From Ricinus communis (taxonomy: Eukaryota > Streptophyta > Magnoliopsida > Malpighiales > Euphorbiaceae), in contig NC_063257.1 in assembly GCF_019578655.1 (NCBI RefSeq), positions 868,001 through 932,000 on the forward strand: DNA of 64,000 nucleotides, given 5' to 3'. Made by a program: the position numbers and the translations under genes. Of the stretch, positions 25,554 to 36,896 are shown piece by piece; positions within the stretch are counted from its first letter, which is position 1; every line of letters begins with the position of its first letter. The notes below the pieces were generated by a model. That model ran no database searches and was not told the DNA's origin. It was given only the letters and a program-made list of their open reading frames with translations.

Positions 25554-25561
25554 TATATATA
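25554..25561 (+). promoter_or_regulatory. TATA box of the first ODC-like gene
   Basis: TATATATA inside a CT-rich context, 76 bases before the ATG at 25637. The spacing leaves a short 5' UTR of roughly 50 bases. Confidence 0.6.
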
Positions 25562-25636
25562 GTCCTCAATTATGATAACTTCGTGCCATCAAACCTGCTT
25601 CTCTTCTTGTGATCTGATCCCTTCTGATTGCGATAT

Positions 25637-26887
25637 ATGGAACGAAGCTCCGGGAGCCTGCAGGTTATTCTCGATGCTCCTGGAGTTCAGGGAAAGACGG
25701 TCACCACCCTATCGAAAGACAGTTCAAATTTAACTGATTATGTTGAATCCATCATTGTCAATACACAAGTAAATAGAGAGTCATTTTATGTGCTAGATTT
25801 AGGAGCTGTTGCTGGTCTCATGCACAAGTGGTCTCGGGAACTTCCCATGATTCAACCATACTACGCTGTCAAGTGCAACTCCGAGATCTCACTGATCGGT
25901 GCATTAGCAGCACTTGGCTGCAACTTCGATTGTGCAAGTAAGGCTGAAATTCAATCCATTTTGTCTCTCGGTGTTTCTCCTGATAGAATCATCTATGCAA
26001 ATCCTTCTAAACCAGAATCCCACATTATATACGCTGCTAATGTTGATGTTAATCTAACAACTTTTGATTCAAAGCACGAACTCCATAAGATCTCCAAATG
26101 TCACCCGAAATGTAGTTTGCTGATTCGGATCAAACCTCCAGATGATAGCGGAGCGCGGTGGCCATTAGGCTCCAAGTTCGGTGCACTTCCTGAAGAAATT
26201 GAACCTCTTCTGCTAGCTGCTCAAGCTGCAAAGCTAACCATCTCCGGTGTTTCCTTTCACATTGGAAGTGAATCCAGAAATCCCCACGCATACCGTGGAG
26301 CCATCGGAGCAGCCAAACATGTATTTGACACTGCATCTCGGCTTGGCATGCCTCCCATGCGTGTGCTAAATATTGGCGGTGGTTTCATAGCTGGTTCAAA
26401 TTTTGACGAAGCAGCTACAGTAATCAAAGCTGCTCTGCAAGATTATTTCGGTGACAATCCAGGAATAGAAATCATATCTGAGCCGGGCCGATACTTTGCC
26501 GAGACGGTTTTCATGCTAGCAACCAGCATTACCGGAAAGCGCGTTAGGGGTGGAATAATAGAGTACTGGATAAACGACGGTGTTTTTGGGTCTTTCAGCT
26601 GCGTCATTTTCGGCGTTTCGCCTCCCGCGTGCGTGCCTCTCGCTTGCACTTCCAATCGAGCGAACCCCAAGTGTAAAGGGGAGCCCACGTACAAGTCCAC
26701 GGTGTATGGACCCACGTGTGATGCAGTTGACAAAGTCTTTGTCGATCAAGAGTTGCCTGAATTAGAGATCAATGACTGGCTTGTGTTCCCTTATATGGGT
26801 GCTTATACAACGGCGAATGCTACTATTTTCCAAGGATTTAGCAGCGAAGCAATTTTCACACACCTTGTTTATTCCAATCTGATCTAA
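25637..26887 (+). CDS. ODC: Ornithine decarboxylase-like protein with altered substrate loop (copy 1)
   Basis: Intronless, 416 residues, fold-III PLP decarboxylase of the ODC family (ornithine to putrescine in typical members). Residues seen, with mouse ODC numbers: PLP lysine in YAVKCN (K69); FDCASKAE (D88, E94); SFHIGS (H197, S200); GGGF (G235-237); SEPGRYFAE (E274, R277); YGPTCDAVD (C360, D361); MGAYT (Y389). The loop normally YDHA, which holds Asp332 against the ornithine side chain, reads FGVS (Tyr331Phe, Asp332Gly). The residue after FHIGS is Glu where plant ODCs have Gly. Fold and cofactor site therefore look intact, but the substrate may differ. The start ATG at 25637 aligns with copy 2; an in-frame TTG lies nine bases upstream. 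TATA box at 25554. The substrate is unknown. Confidence 0.88.
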   Translation: MERSSGSLQVILDAPGVQGKTVTTLSKDSSNLTDYVESIIVNTQVNRESFYVLDLGAVAGLMHKWSRELPMIQPYYAVKCNSEISLIGALAALGCNFDCASKAEIQSILSLGVSPDRIIYANPSKPESHIIYAANVDVNLTTFDSKHELHKISKCHPKCSLLIRIKPPDDSGARWPLGSKFGALPEEIEPLLLAAQAAKLTISGVSFHIGSESRNPHAYRGAIGAAKHVFDTASRLGMPPMRVLNIGGGFIAGSNFDEAATVIKAALQDYFGDNPGIEIISEPGRYFAETVFMLATSITGKRVRGGIIEYWINDGVFGSFSCVIFGVSPPACVPLACTSNRANPKCKGEPTYKSTVYGPTCDAVDKVFVDQELPELEINDWLVFPYMGAYTTANATIFQGFSSEAIFTHLVYSNLI

Positions 26888-29800
26888 TATGTCTCAATGA
26901 TTTAAGACTCTGAAAGCACGAAAATTAGTTCAAGGGCTTTGGCCTTCAATAACTCTGTATCGTACATGTTTAACTGCTAACAGAGTTATATACGGTCATT
27001 GGAGGCAAATTTTTAAGCAACGTTTGAGATTATAATATGGAAGTAGGCATGACTTCGGCATCGATATATGCACCGGGTTTTGGGGTATTTCATTGAAAAC
27101 CGCCTCTAGTTATAAGGGTCCCAGAATGGATACGAGCTTAACAAAGCTATTCCTGCTTGATTGGACCTTGCAATCTAATTGTCCCTTAATTTTCAGGTTT
27201 AATAAAGAAATTAGGTTAGCGCTATATATTTATATGATTTAGGAACCCTATTTTCCAAGCAATACTATTAAGAATAATTCCACCAATCATCTTTGTCATG
27301 TATTGTTGTTAAATGATATATGCATCATATTTAATCTTTAATTATCTTATATTTTTGAATTTGTACCACCAATGTACTTTTACCAAAATCTTTACTCCCA
27401 AACTTCTTATTCTTTTTCTCTATATTCACACTTAAAATTTTAAAAAAATATATCTATCAATAACTTATACCACTAGCAACTAGCAACTAGTTTCAGTTAT
27501 TATTTACTTATGGCTATACATATATATATATCTCAATATCGATTTGATTTTGTTAGTATGATACTGGTATGCTTTGGTTGTTTTAGGGAAGGGGTTACAA
27601 TTAATAGCTAATGATCGGTATAAAATTATAAATAATTTTAAATGATAAAACGTATCTTAATTATCCAATACTAAAATAAAAATATAAAATGTTTATATAT
27701 TCACATCACCGTTAATCAAGCAAATGTAAGAATCTCCCTTGTGTTTTTGCAGGGATTTGTTGGGAGGAGTTTAAGGAGGAATGTCATAGCAATTTAAGGT
27801 TGTTATGGGCCTATGAGCAAAGTGTTTTCTTAGGTTTTGGGCTCTTTGCTCTTGTTGTGGATTAGGGCTGCCATTTAGAACTTGGTACAACTTTTACTTT
27901 AGCTCATTTCCATGCTAATAAGAATCTTTTGATTGATAAAAAAAATCTACTATTACCAACCTCCAAAACTTTCCAAACCTAGTAAAATGCTTACTATAGC
28001 GATAAGAGAATGCAAATAAATGCTACAGCTGATCATCGTATAGATATAGAGACAAAGTCATGATGACCATAAATCAGACAGACTATCATAATACAGCTTT
28101 GGAAATATTCACTGAGCAAGAGAGAACACTATACGATGCATATCTGTTAGAAAGGATGGCTCCTCTGTAAGTAGTAGAAACATAACCACTCACTTCCTCT
28201 ATCACCTCCTAAAAAATAGGCAATCTCCACCTTACTATATTAGCTTATCATGAAGTCTATTTCTCATATATTTATCTTTTAAACCTCTCATTATAAATAG
28301 GAAGAGACACAATTCCAGAAAAGGCCATTTGCACATGTTCTAATCAATTATACTCTTTATCCTTCACCCATTTTAATCAATTATACTCTCATCCTTCTCC
28401 TAATATTAACTTGATTGTCAAAAGTGGCACCATAACTTAATATCTTTTGGAGGTTTATCAAGAATAGATCTGTTATGAATTTTGAAAATTTTCATATCAC
28501 ATTACTATGTACTATTATGGCCCCTATTGATTAAAAGAGACTCTTTGCATTAAACGCTTGTAGATATCTCTATTTAGTCCTGCTCCATTCCAATTAGCTA
28601 TAATTGATTGCCATCATCTTTGACCTCAAACGGTTCATAATCCATACAAATTTCCATATTTTCATGCCTTTCTTTTGTAGGCCTAAAGGAAAGCAAGAAA
28701 CTTAAAAAAGAGACATGCGAGGGAGTGCAATTCCCGTACACATCTTGAAGCATTTAACATAAACAAAGCTGATTTGGTTGGGATCTGCTGGCCAAGAGTG
28801 ATGCAGCAGGTTGTGCCTTTCTCCGCTTCCAGCCATCCCTTAGATTTCTTTTTTAAAAGAAAAAAGATTTTAAAATAACATCATGAATCTCACTTTCTTA
28901 ACATAAATAAACAAAAAAAAAAAAAAAAATCTCCAACAATCGTTATCGTATCTTGTGGATTTATTGCAGAACATTAAATTAATAGTTTGCTTAGTCAATA
29001 TATAAAAAGATATACTTTGCTTTCATTTTTTCCAATCTAAAACGATCCGTTTAATTCCAGGAAAACACAAATCTGATTGTTTTTGGTACAAGAAAACTAT
29101 CAAATCTCAGAGAAAATTTTGTGCGCACAAGTGTACATCATTATTTAATTCATGATTATCTTCGTTGAAATAGAGTTCATATTATGAAGATCTCCAGCAA
29201 GTAATCCTTATTAGATATCCTGTGGATTCATTATATACCAATACTATTTCCAAGAATTTCCTATTATATTTTATATATAACATTAATATAGTTTGGTTTG
29301 GTGGTCAATTAACACCATTTTTTTTTTACTCACACAATCAACACACCAATTAATTAATAGTTATTAAAATATATATATATATATATTTGGAAAAGTCCGA
29401 GTGCACCAAATAAACAAGTTAGGGAGATTTATAATTAAATTTGTGATTTTGTTGTTGAGAAATCACTTCATATTGTGCGTGGTCATATTTTAATAATTGA
29501 TGATTCCAAAATTGAACTTTAAAAATCGAAAGTCTCAAGCTATGTAAAATTGAATGATTATTTCAATCATATCCAGTTGTCAAATGATACTTATTAGATA
29601 CACAATGTTAATGGATAAAAATTAAAGCATGTGTCACGTGATTGTTAGAATATCGATAAGCCCTTTAAAAAGACATATTATAAAGGAATGCTCCCATTGA
29701 TATTTCATCTCAAGAAAAATAAGAAATCATCTTCTCTTTTCATATTGCATTAATTTAGAAGAGATAGGAACATTATGTAGTACAAAATGGAGCTATGGAT

Positions 29801-31799
29801 ACTTCTTCAATCCAAACTTGTTCATCCATTTATATACATACCCCTTAGTTTATCTAATGCAGTCTTTATATATGCCAACTTTTTATTTAAAAAATTATCT
29901 CATAAAATCCAACTTTAATAAAATCTTTAATCAGACTTTCATATTCTATTTTAAACTCTTTATTCACTTGATTAATTGGCATTTCTAATTTTTTTCTTTA
30001 TTAATAAAAAGTTACAAGAAAAGGTAAAATTAAAATTATTAATATCTATGAAAATAAAAAGTAAATTATAAAAAGTCTATTGAATTTAAATTAATTTTTT
30101 TATTCTTAATATTTAAATATTTGTTAAACTACTATTTATTATAGAGCATATTAGAACGAACTAGCCCATTCTCGCATGCATTTAAGATAAAAGAATAGAA
30201 TGAAGAGAATTTTTCAGAAATATCATAAAATTAATAAAAAATATTATTTTTATTATGTAAATTTTTCTTTTAAAAAATTATTTTAATTTTTTTAAAATTA
30301 CAGAATGGTTGTTTTCAGTTGTTTTACAAAAAAAATCAAAAAAATAAAAACACACAATCCAAACTATACTTAAAAAAAACTGTATTTTTTATATTTTAAC
30401 ACAGTAAAAATAAAAAAAATTAACACTGTAAATCTGATAAAAATAAAAAAATATATAAGTACATTTTTTGTTTTCCCTTAATTATTAAATGTTAGGCAGA
30501 CTTGATTTATTTTAACTATTAAATTTCATTAATAGAATAGACTTAATGTGATACGTAAATAAAAAGTAAAGATCCACTAATATACATTTTATTTACTATT
30601 TATTATATACAGTATCATTTATCTAAAAATGTCTTCAAACATTAAACAAACTAGAATACCAAGTATAAGACGAGGAATATCAATATATATGACCCTTGTT
30701 GAAAGAACTCTTTTTATGTTTGGAATTGCCTAGTTCTGGATCTTTCTTTTGCACTAGAAGAAAAATGCCTATTATAAACACTTTTGCCAATTAAAAATCT
30801 TGATTTAAAATCTAACAGATTTTATATTGTTTCCAATATTTGATTAATGTGACTTGATTTTTGCTTGGCCCATGTTACTAACATGCTATACATAATAGTC
30901 CAGATATGATTAAATACTTTGAGCAGTTCGAGTATCAGGTTTTATTCACACAAGACAATAAATATGAATACACAGACAAATAAGGTGAAGACTGGCACTA
31001 ATACCATGTGGAAACATACTTGCCAAATTTGAAAACCTAAAATGGTTCCTTCACATTTAACATGTGTGCAATTCTAATACCTTAAGTGGTCCCTTCGTTC
31101 TTTAGTTTTGAAAAAATGTTTGATATCTTAAGTGGTTTTGTCTCTTCATAAGAAACTAAAAGAAAAGTAGGTAAAATAAAGAAAATTGCATACACGAAAT
31201 CTCTATCTTTAAAGATAAAATCATTAATTACCAATCTAGCTAGACTTTAATTAATCTCTTTAGCTTATTCTTTGCATAGGACTATGGGTTTCCATTCATA
31301 ACTTCGTATTAATACCTTGTCTAGTAATACTTTTATTACATTTTCTATACATCTCATTTTGGAGGACATTGCATCAATTGCTTATTCATTTTAAGAAAAA
31401 TAGTAGGAGTGTTTATAATTTTTTTATTACATTTATAGTATTAATTTGTTATTTTTACTGTTAAAATATTAAATTTTTAATTCTTATTTTAAAGTTATGA
31501 TTTTAATTATTTTCTAACTTTTACTAAAATAATTAAAACACGATGAAAAAATAGTTAAAAAATAATAATTTAAGAAATAACTGAAAGATAACTATGCCCG
31601 TTTTTCTAGGAGGAAGATTAATAATTGATTGTTGGAAGTACGTGTCTAGAAAAAAATTGATGGAAGTAGGTTGACATGTCTTCTCAAATCCGAAACCTTC
31701 TTTGTCGTTTTCTATCTTCCTTGACAGGTTGCTTGTCTATAATAATTGGCTTCAAGTGCTAGCTTGTTTGTGTGATCCCATTCTAATTCTCTCAACAAT
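26888..31799. other. Intergenic between the two ODC-like genes
   Basis: About 4.9 kb of AT-rich sequence with the 3' UTR of copy 1 at the start and the promoter of copy 2 at the end. The only structured piece noticed is a possible LINE tail at about 27750-27950. No coding sequence is supported. Confidence 0.5.
27755..27950 (+). mobile_element. Possible 3' end of a LINE retrotransposon
   Basis: A stretch of more ordinary base composition in an AT-rich background. It ends CTTTTGATTGATAAAAAAAA after a TTTCCATGCTAATAA-type tail, which resembles the 3' ends of plant LINEs. No reverse-transcriptase frame is left and no target-site duplication was found by eye. Confidence 0.3.
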
Positions 31800-33050
31800 A
31801 TGGAAACGAGGAACAGCATGCAGGTTATTATTGCTGCTCCTGGAGTTGAAGGAAAGACCGTCAAATCGTTACCCAAAACCGAACACAGTTTAACTGAGTT
31901 TGTGCAGTCTGTCATTCTCAATACACAAGTAACCAAAGAACCATTCTACGTGCTAAATTTAGGAGCTGTTGCTGAACTAATGGACACCTGGTCTCGTCAA
32001 CTTCCCATGATTCAACCTTTCTACGCTGTCAAATGCAACTCAGAGCCATCATTACTTGGTGCATTGGCTGCACTTGGCTGCAACTTCGATTGTGCAAGTA
32101 AGGTCGAGATTCAAACCATTTTGTCTCTCGGAGTCTCTCCTGATCGTATCGTGTATGCAAATCCTTGCAAGGCTGAATCACACCTCAAATACGCTGCTAG
32201 TGTTGGTGTCAATCTAACAACATTTGACTCAGTATACGAACTCGACAAGATCTCTAAATTGCATCCCAGATGTGCCTTATTGCTTCGACTCAAAAGCCCT
32301 GATGATAGCGCAGCGAAGTGGGCCTCGTTAGGTTCCAAGTTCGGTGCACTTCCGCAAGAAGTTGAGCCTCTTCTGAGAGCCGCTCAAGCTGCAAATCTAA
32401 CTGTCTCTGGTGTCTCCTTCCATATTGGAAGCGAATCCACGAATCCTAACGCCTATCGTACAGCTATTGCATCGGCAAAAGCTGCCTTCGATACTGCAGG
32501 TAGGCTTGGCATGCCTCCTATGACCCTGCTAAACGTTGGGGGTGGCTTCACTGCTGGTTCATTTTTTGATGAAGCAGCTACAGTTATCAATTCTGCCCTG
32601 CAAGATTATTTTGCTGAGTATCCGCAATTAAAGGTTATATCCGAACCTGGCCGATACTTTGCCGAGACGGTTTTCACTCTAGCCGCAAGTATTATCGGAA
32701 AGCGCGTTAGGGATGATGTAAGGGAGTACTGGCTAAACGACGGTGTTTTTGGATCGTTTCTATGTGTTGCTTATGGTATTACACCTCCTGCGTGCTTGCC
32801 TCTGGCATTATCTTCAAATCGTACGAACCCCACATGTGAAGGGGCACCGACGCACATGTCGACCTTGTTTGGACCAACGTGTGACTCAGTTGACAAAATC
32901 GTGGAGGAGCATCAGTTACCTGAGCTGGAGACCAATGACTGGCTTGTGTTCCCTAATATGGGTGCTTATTCAAAGGTGTGTGCAACCAATTTCAATGGGT
33001 TTAGCCCAGATGTTGTTTTTACTTACCTAGTTTACGGGAATCTGCACTAA
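31800..33050 (+). CDS. ODC: Ornithine decarboxylase-like protein with altered substrate loop (copy 2)
   Basis: Intronless, 416 residues, the same length as copy 1 and clearly its paralog. PLP and catalytic motifs are kept: YAVKCN, FDCASKVE, SFHIGS, GGGF, SEPGRYFAE, FGPTCDSVD and NMGAY. The substrate loop reads YGIT where ordinary ODC has YDHA, so Tyr331 is present but Asp332 is Gly and His333 is Ile. As in copy 1, the loop is followed by PPAC and the position after FHIGS is Glu. The shared replacements mean the change predates the split of the two copies, and both frames have stayed open since, which argues for a selected function. It may be a decarboxylase for another amino acid, or a non-enzymatic partner of ODC in a mixed dimer. 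Start METRNSMQV aligns with copy 1. Confidence 0.88.
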   Translation: METRNSMQVIIAAPGVEGKTVKSLPKTEHSLTEFVQSVILNTQVTKEPFYVLNLGAVAELMDTWSRQLPMIQPFYAVKCNSEPSLLGALAALGCNFDCASKVEIQTILSLGVSPDRIVYANPCKAESHLKYAASVGVNLTTFDSVYELDKISKLHPRCALLLRLKSPDDSAAKWASLGSKFGALPQEVEPLLRAAQAANLTVSGVSFHIGSESTNPNAYRTAIASAKAAFDTAGRLGMPPMTLLNVGGGFTAGSFFDEAATVINSALQDYFAEYPQLKVISEPGRYFAETVFTLAASIIGKRVRDDVREYWLNDGVFGSFLCVAYGITPPACLPLALSSNRTNPTCEGAPTHMSTLFGPTCDSVDKIVEEHQLPELETNDWLVFPNMGAYSKVCATNFNGFSPDVVFTYLVYGNLH

Positions 33051-34072
33051 ACTGTCTTGATTTTCCTGTTATGTAAGTAATTATGGGCAAAATAAAATTA
33101 AAAAAAGAAAGAAAGAAAAGAAAATGGCATCAACTCTGTATCTGGCAATAAACAGAGGAATGTAATATTGTGTTCTATCCTATTTCTCTGACTTTGAAGT
33201 TTGAATCTATTATTTGGCCTATATAGATTTTTCATTTTTCTTTTCCCTAATCGAATGCACGATTTGGTTTTGAACCATAGATATATTCTCGAACCCGAGC
33301 GCTAAGGTGCCTCAATGTTTTAGTAAATATTTCTATGGCTATTGTAACTAAAAATATGTAAATTTCATAATTCAAATATTAAATTATGATTACTTTAATT
33401 TATGAGCTAGTTTATTTACAGGCTTTTTCTAACTTGAGCTAAGCTCATTTATTGGTCAATAATAAACTCTAAGTAGGTTTTATAGTATGCATCAAATATA
33501 ATGTTATTTATCAATACTATAAGTTATAGTGATTTAGATAGGCAATTTTGCGTCTTAATATATATCATCAAAGAAGTCCACAAAGACTTGACGTTATGTG
33601 CAATAAGAAAAAGGATTGACAGCGACTAGGGGTTTGGCATGGCAATCGAAAAGGATAAGAAGAGAAGCCGAAAACGAGAAGCATAAAGCCAAAATCTTGA
33701 AAACAAAAAAAAAAAATTATCTTTGCAATTTGGTGCTAATTCTAATGGTTTGTAGGTCTGGAACACAAAATATATATTTATACGTAAAAGAAACAGGTCA
33801 TTCCTGTATAATAATTATGGGAATAACAACTGGAACCATTGAGATGTGCTTATGCCTTTGTCGTTATAGTTATCGTAAAAGAAATACAATCAAACATCTT
33901 GATGTTGTATTATATCAATGCAATGAATTAAAAGAAACAATTAATGTCCATGACAACCGAAAAAAGCCCAAGAAGAGAAGCCAAATTATGATCATTCTTA
34001 AGTCCAACAACTAGAGGACAGAACTGAACCTCTATATTTAATCAGCAATCCTGATAATGTAGTGCAATAATC
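33051..34072. other. Upstream region of F-box copy 2
   Basis: Holds the ODC-like copy 2 3' UTR, then the F-box promoter. Two diverged copies of one promoter motif block are present, at about 33570-33690 and 33895-33985 (GACTTGACGTTAT...GCAATCGAAAAGGA and a relative). Promoters of the other F-box copies carry one each. A 132-codon open frame at 33616-34014 is not conserved and is probably chance. Confidence 0.5.
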
Positions 34073-35293
34073 ATGTCTAGCTGGTCAGAACTTCCACAAG
34101 AATTGCTACAAACCATAACCCAAAAACAAACCAACTATGTCGATTATATTTCCACAAGAGCTGTTTGCAAATCATGGTGGTCTGCAATACCTAAGAAACC
34201 TCATGATCTTCTTTGTCGCCTTCCATGGCTACTACTTCCTCACCACAAAGACAACCCAAATCATCGCGGCTTCTATAATCCTTCAGATGGAAAGACCTAC
34301 CACCTCGAATTGCCTGAGACCGTTGATAAACGTTGTTGTGGTTCTTCTCATGGTTGGTTAGTTATGGTCGAAGATACTCCGTCAATATTTCTCTTAAATC
34401 CATTGACTAAATCCAGAATTGAGCTTCCATCCTTATCAACCTTTCCTAATTTCCCCACTGAAGTAATCTATCAGAATTCTAGAAACTTGAATGAGTATTT
34501 TATAAGGAACAACAAACTTCGCATTCGAGAAACATATATCAGAAAAGCCATAGTATCTGAGGATCCATCAGTGGGTAGTTTCATGGTCATGGCCATATAT
34601 AAAACTATAAATGGTAGTGAAAATATAGCCTTCTGTAAATCAGGTGATGCAGCTTTGTTTACTACTCAAGAAACATCGCAAGAAATTCATTATCAAGATG
34701 TGATGTTTCATCGAGGAAAGTTCTATATGGTGAATGATAAGGGCAGGGTTTCAATCTGCATCACAGATATTAATCCTCCATCAGTGATCCATGTTGCTGA
34801 TCCGCCACCTGTCCCACTATTAATGGGATACAAGCAATGGTACTTGGCTACCTTAAATGAAGATCTAATACTCGTTGGTCGATTTAGGAATTATCGAGTT
34901 TCTGGTTATGAATACCAGACTCATAAATTCATAGTTTACAAGCTAGATTCAAGTAGTTCAAACTGGTCAAAGTTAGATGGATTGGGTGATATGATATTCT
35001 TTTTGGGCTGGAATTGCTTTGATTCCATTTCGGCTCACAACTGTGGAAATTGCAGTGGAAATTGCATCTATTTCACTGATGATAATTTCATTGTTGACAG
35101 TGATTTCTCATGGGAGGGTCATGACTATGGTGTTTTCAACTTTGATGATGGAAGTGTTCGACGATTAGACCCGCCTTCATATCCTATAAAACCACACTTT
35201 TTGCCTTTAGTTTTCTTTCATGAAAGAAGCCTAAAGCGTGACCGTTCCTCGTTTGTTTTGCCTCCACCTGTGTGGGTTACGATCAATCCATAA
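34073..35293 (+). CDS. F-box protein with DUF295/KIB domain (copy 2)
   Basis: Intronless, 406 residues. F-box: SSWSELPQELLQTITQK through TRAVCKSWWSAI. DUF295/KIB landmarks: DKRCCGSSHGWLVMVED, SIFLLNPLTKSRIELP, LLMGYKQWYLAT, GNCIYFTDD, WEGHDYGVFN and terminal FVLPPPVWVTINP. Predicted substrate-recognition subunit of an SCF ubiquitin ligase; target unknown. Very close to copy 3 at 38.7 kb, and the similarity continues into the 5' flank, so the two arose by a recent tandem duplication that included the promoter. At the position of copy 3's TATA box this promoter reads TATAGTTA (33865-33872), so its expression may differ. In-frame stop TAA right after INP, as in copy 3. Confidence 0.92.
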   Translation: MSSWSELPQELLQTITQKQTNYVDYISTRAVCKSWWSAIPKKPHDLLCRLPWLLLPHHKDNPNHRGFYNPSDGKTYHLELPETVDKRCCGSSHGWLVMVEDTPSIFLLNPLTKSRIELPSLSTFPNFPTEVIYQNSRNLNEYFIRNNKLRIRETYIRKAIVSEDPSVGSFMVMAIYKTINGSENIAFCKSGDAALFTTQETSQEIHYQDVMFHRGKFYMVNDKGRVSICITDINPPSVIHVADPPPVPLLMGYKQWYLATLNEDLILVGRFRNYRVSGYEYQTHKFIVYKLDSSSSNWSKLDGLGDMIFFLGWNCFDSISAHNCGNCSGNCIYFTDDNFIVDSDFSWEGHDYGVFNFDDGSVRRLDPPSYPIKPHFLPLVFFHERSLKRDRSSFVLPPPVWVTINP

Positions 35294-36896
35294 ATTGTTC
35301 ATTTATGAATTTAAATGTGTAATCACCCACTTATTATCCATAAATTGCTTTCATATTCAGAATCAATCCATTACATTGATTTGGGTAATTATATTTATCA
35401 TTCTATATGTCTTTACTAATCACCTTTTCTTTATTGTATTCTCTTTATTTTCTCTTTATTATTAAAATATTATAAATATAATTGTAAGAAACAATTTCAA
35501 TAGTATTGTTGTTAAAATATTCAATTCTTAGAATGATTTTATTGTAATACCTTCCATTCTATTTTATTTTTTTCTAGTTTTAATACTTAATCTTTTCATT
35601 TTAACTCTTTTCTTTTAACATGGATAATTCATACATATTTTTTTATAAATTAAACTTTATGATGGACTAAAAATATTATATCTAAGTCTTTCGCTTTTTA
35701 ATTTTTATTTTAGATATTAATTTAAATATAATGAGAATAAGTTAGTTTATTTGAATAAAATTATATTATTCAATCTATTTTATTTTAACAATAATTATGT
35801 AGAAGTTTTCAGAAAAATAAAATAAAAAGTCATAAACTCATATATAATATTAAAACAACTATTATGTTGTCAAAATATTAAATATTAATTGCTAAATTAC
35901 ATTCTAAATAAGTGGCTGTGAAAACAAATTGAATTAAGATGCACTCTATAAATTTCAAATTAAATTATATTGGTGGTGGTTCAAGGTACCTCACACCACA
36001 CATTAGCAAATTGGTAAGTATCCAATTTTAAAAATTTAATAAATTTTTATAATAGTATAAGTGATGGAGCTACACTACAACAATAAATGTATGAAAATTA
36101 AAAAGATAATAATTCTAATAGAAGATAAAGACAAACCTGAAATTAGATTGAGAATGATATTTAATCAAAATTTAGAGCATGGAGAAAGAATAAAAAATCA
36201 TGCAAAAGACATAAAAAGAAAAAAATGTAACATCTAAGAGGCAAAGTAGGTTTAAAGGTATTAAAATAGAATTATTTTAAAAGTGGAATAACAACATTAC
36301 TTTTATAGTTGTTTTACCTATTATATTTATAATATCTTTTAAATCATATTATGTGCCTTAATAACATAAAGAAGGTAAAAAAAAAATGCAATAAAGAGAA
36401 GGTTCATAACGCTCCTCAGCTATATAAATGAAATTAGCGTACTTTTGTAAAATATATTCAAATTTAAACTTTCAAAAAGCACAAATTACAATTGTCCATG
36501 GGAAGGTTATAAGGGGTTATGTTAAGTGATACCTCGATGAAAAAGGAAATTTCTGAAGTGATTGTAACTATGGCTGCTTTGTCGTAGTTGTCTATAAAAG
36601 CAAGGTGAAAATAGGTTAGGGCCTTTGCCGGCCGTTTCATAATCCAAAAAGTCTAAGAAAGAAAGAAAACGAGCCAGTAACTATAATGAAATCAAGATTT
36701 ATAGAGCGACAGAGATAGTAACGCCTCCTTTAATGCAATGTATTGATTAAAAAGAACAAGGAGATAATGGACTTGGCAACTGAGAAGGCTGAGAAGAGAA
36801 GCCAAGAAGGAGAAGCATAGGTTGAAAAAGAGAAACCTGAATATTGGACTCTATTTAATCAGGCAATTGGCAGATCACTTGAGAAATGCAACAATC
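35294..36896. other. Intergenic, ends in the promoter of the F-box pseudogene
   Basis: AT-rich; no coding sequence recognised. The end (about 36420-36896) is a decayed F-box promoter block with a TATA box at 36593. Confidence 0.5.
36593..36600 (+). promoter_or_regulatory. TATA box of the F-box pseudogene
   Basis: TATAAAAG about 300 bases before the former start codon, inside the promoter block shared with the other F-box copies. Confidence 0.5.

Larger units (their letters stand above)
20525..25636. other. AT-rich interval with repeats, ends in ODC-like promoter
   Basis: Contains the foldback repeat and two TA microsatellites listed separately. Segment 21430-21850 has more ordinary base composition but no recognisable gene. 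The last 100 bases hold the promoter of the ODC-like gene. Open frames here are low-complexity. Confidence 0.5.

Noticed and set aside
33285..33315. tRNA-like piece: reverse complement contains GGGTTCGAG
   Set aside because: No acceptor stem, D arm or anticodon arm around it.
33616..34014. 132-codon plus-strand open frame upstream of F-box copy 2
   Set aside because: The aligned region before F-box copy 3 has no matching frame and the content looks like promoter and leader repeats.
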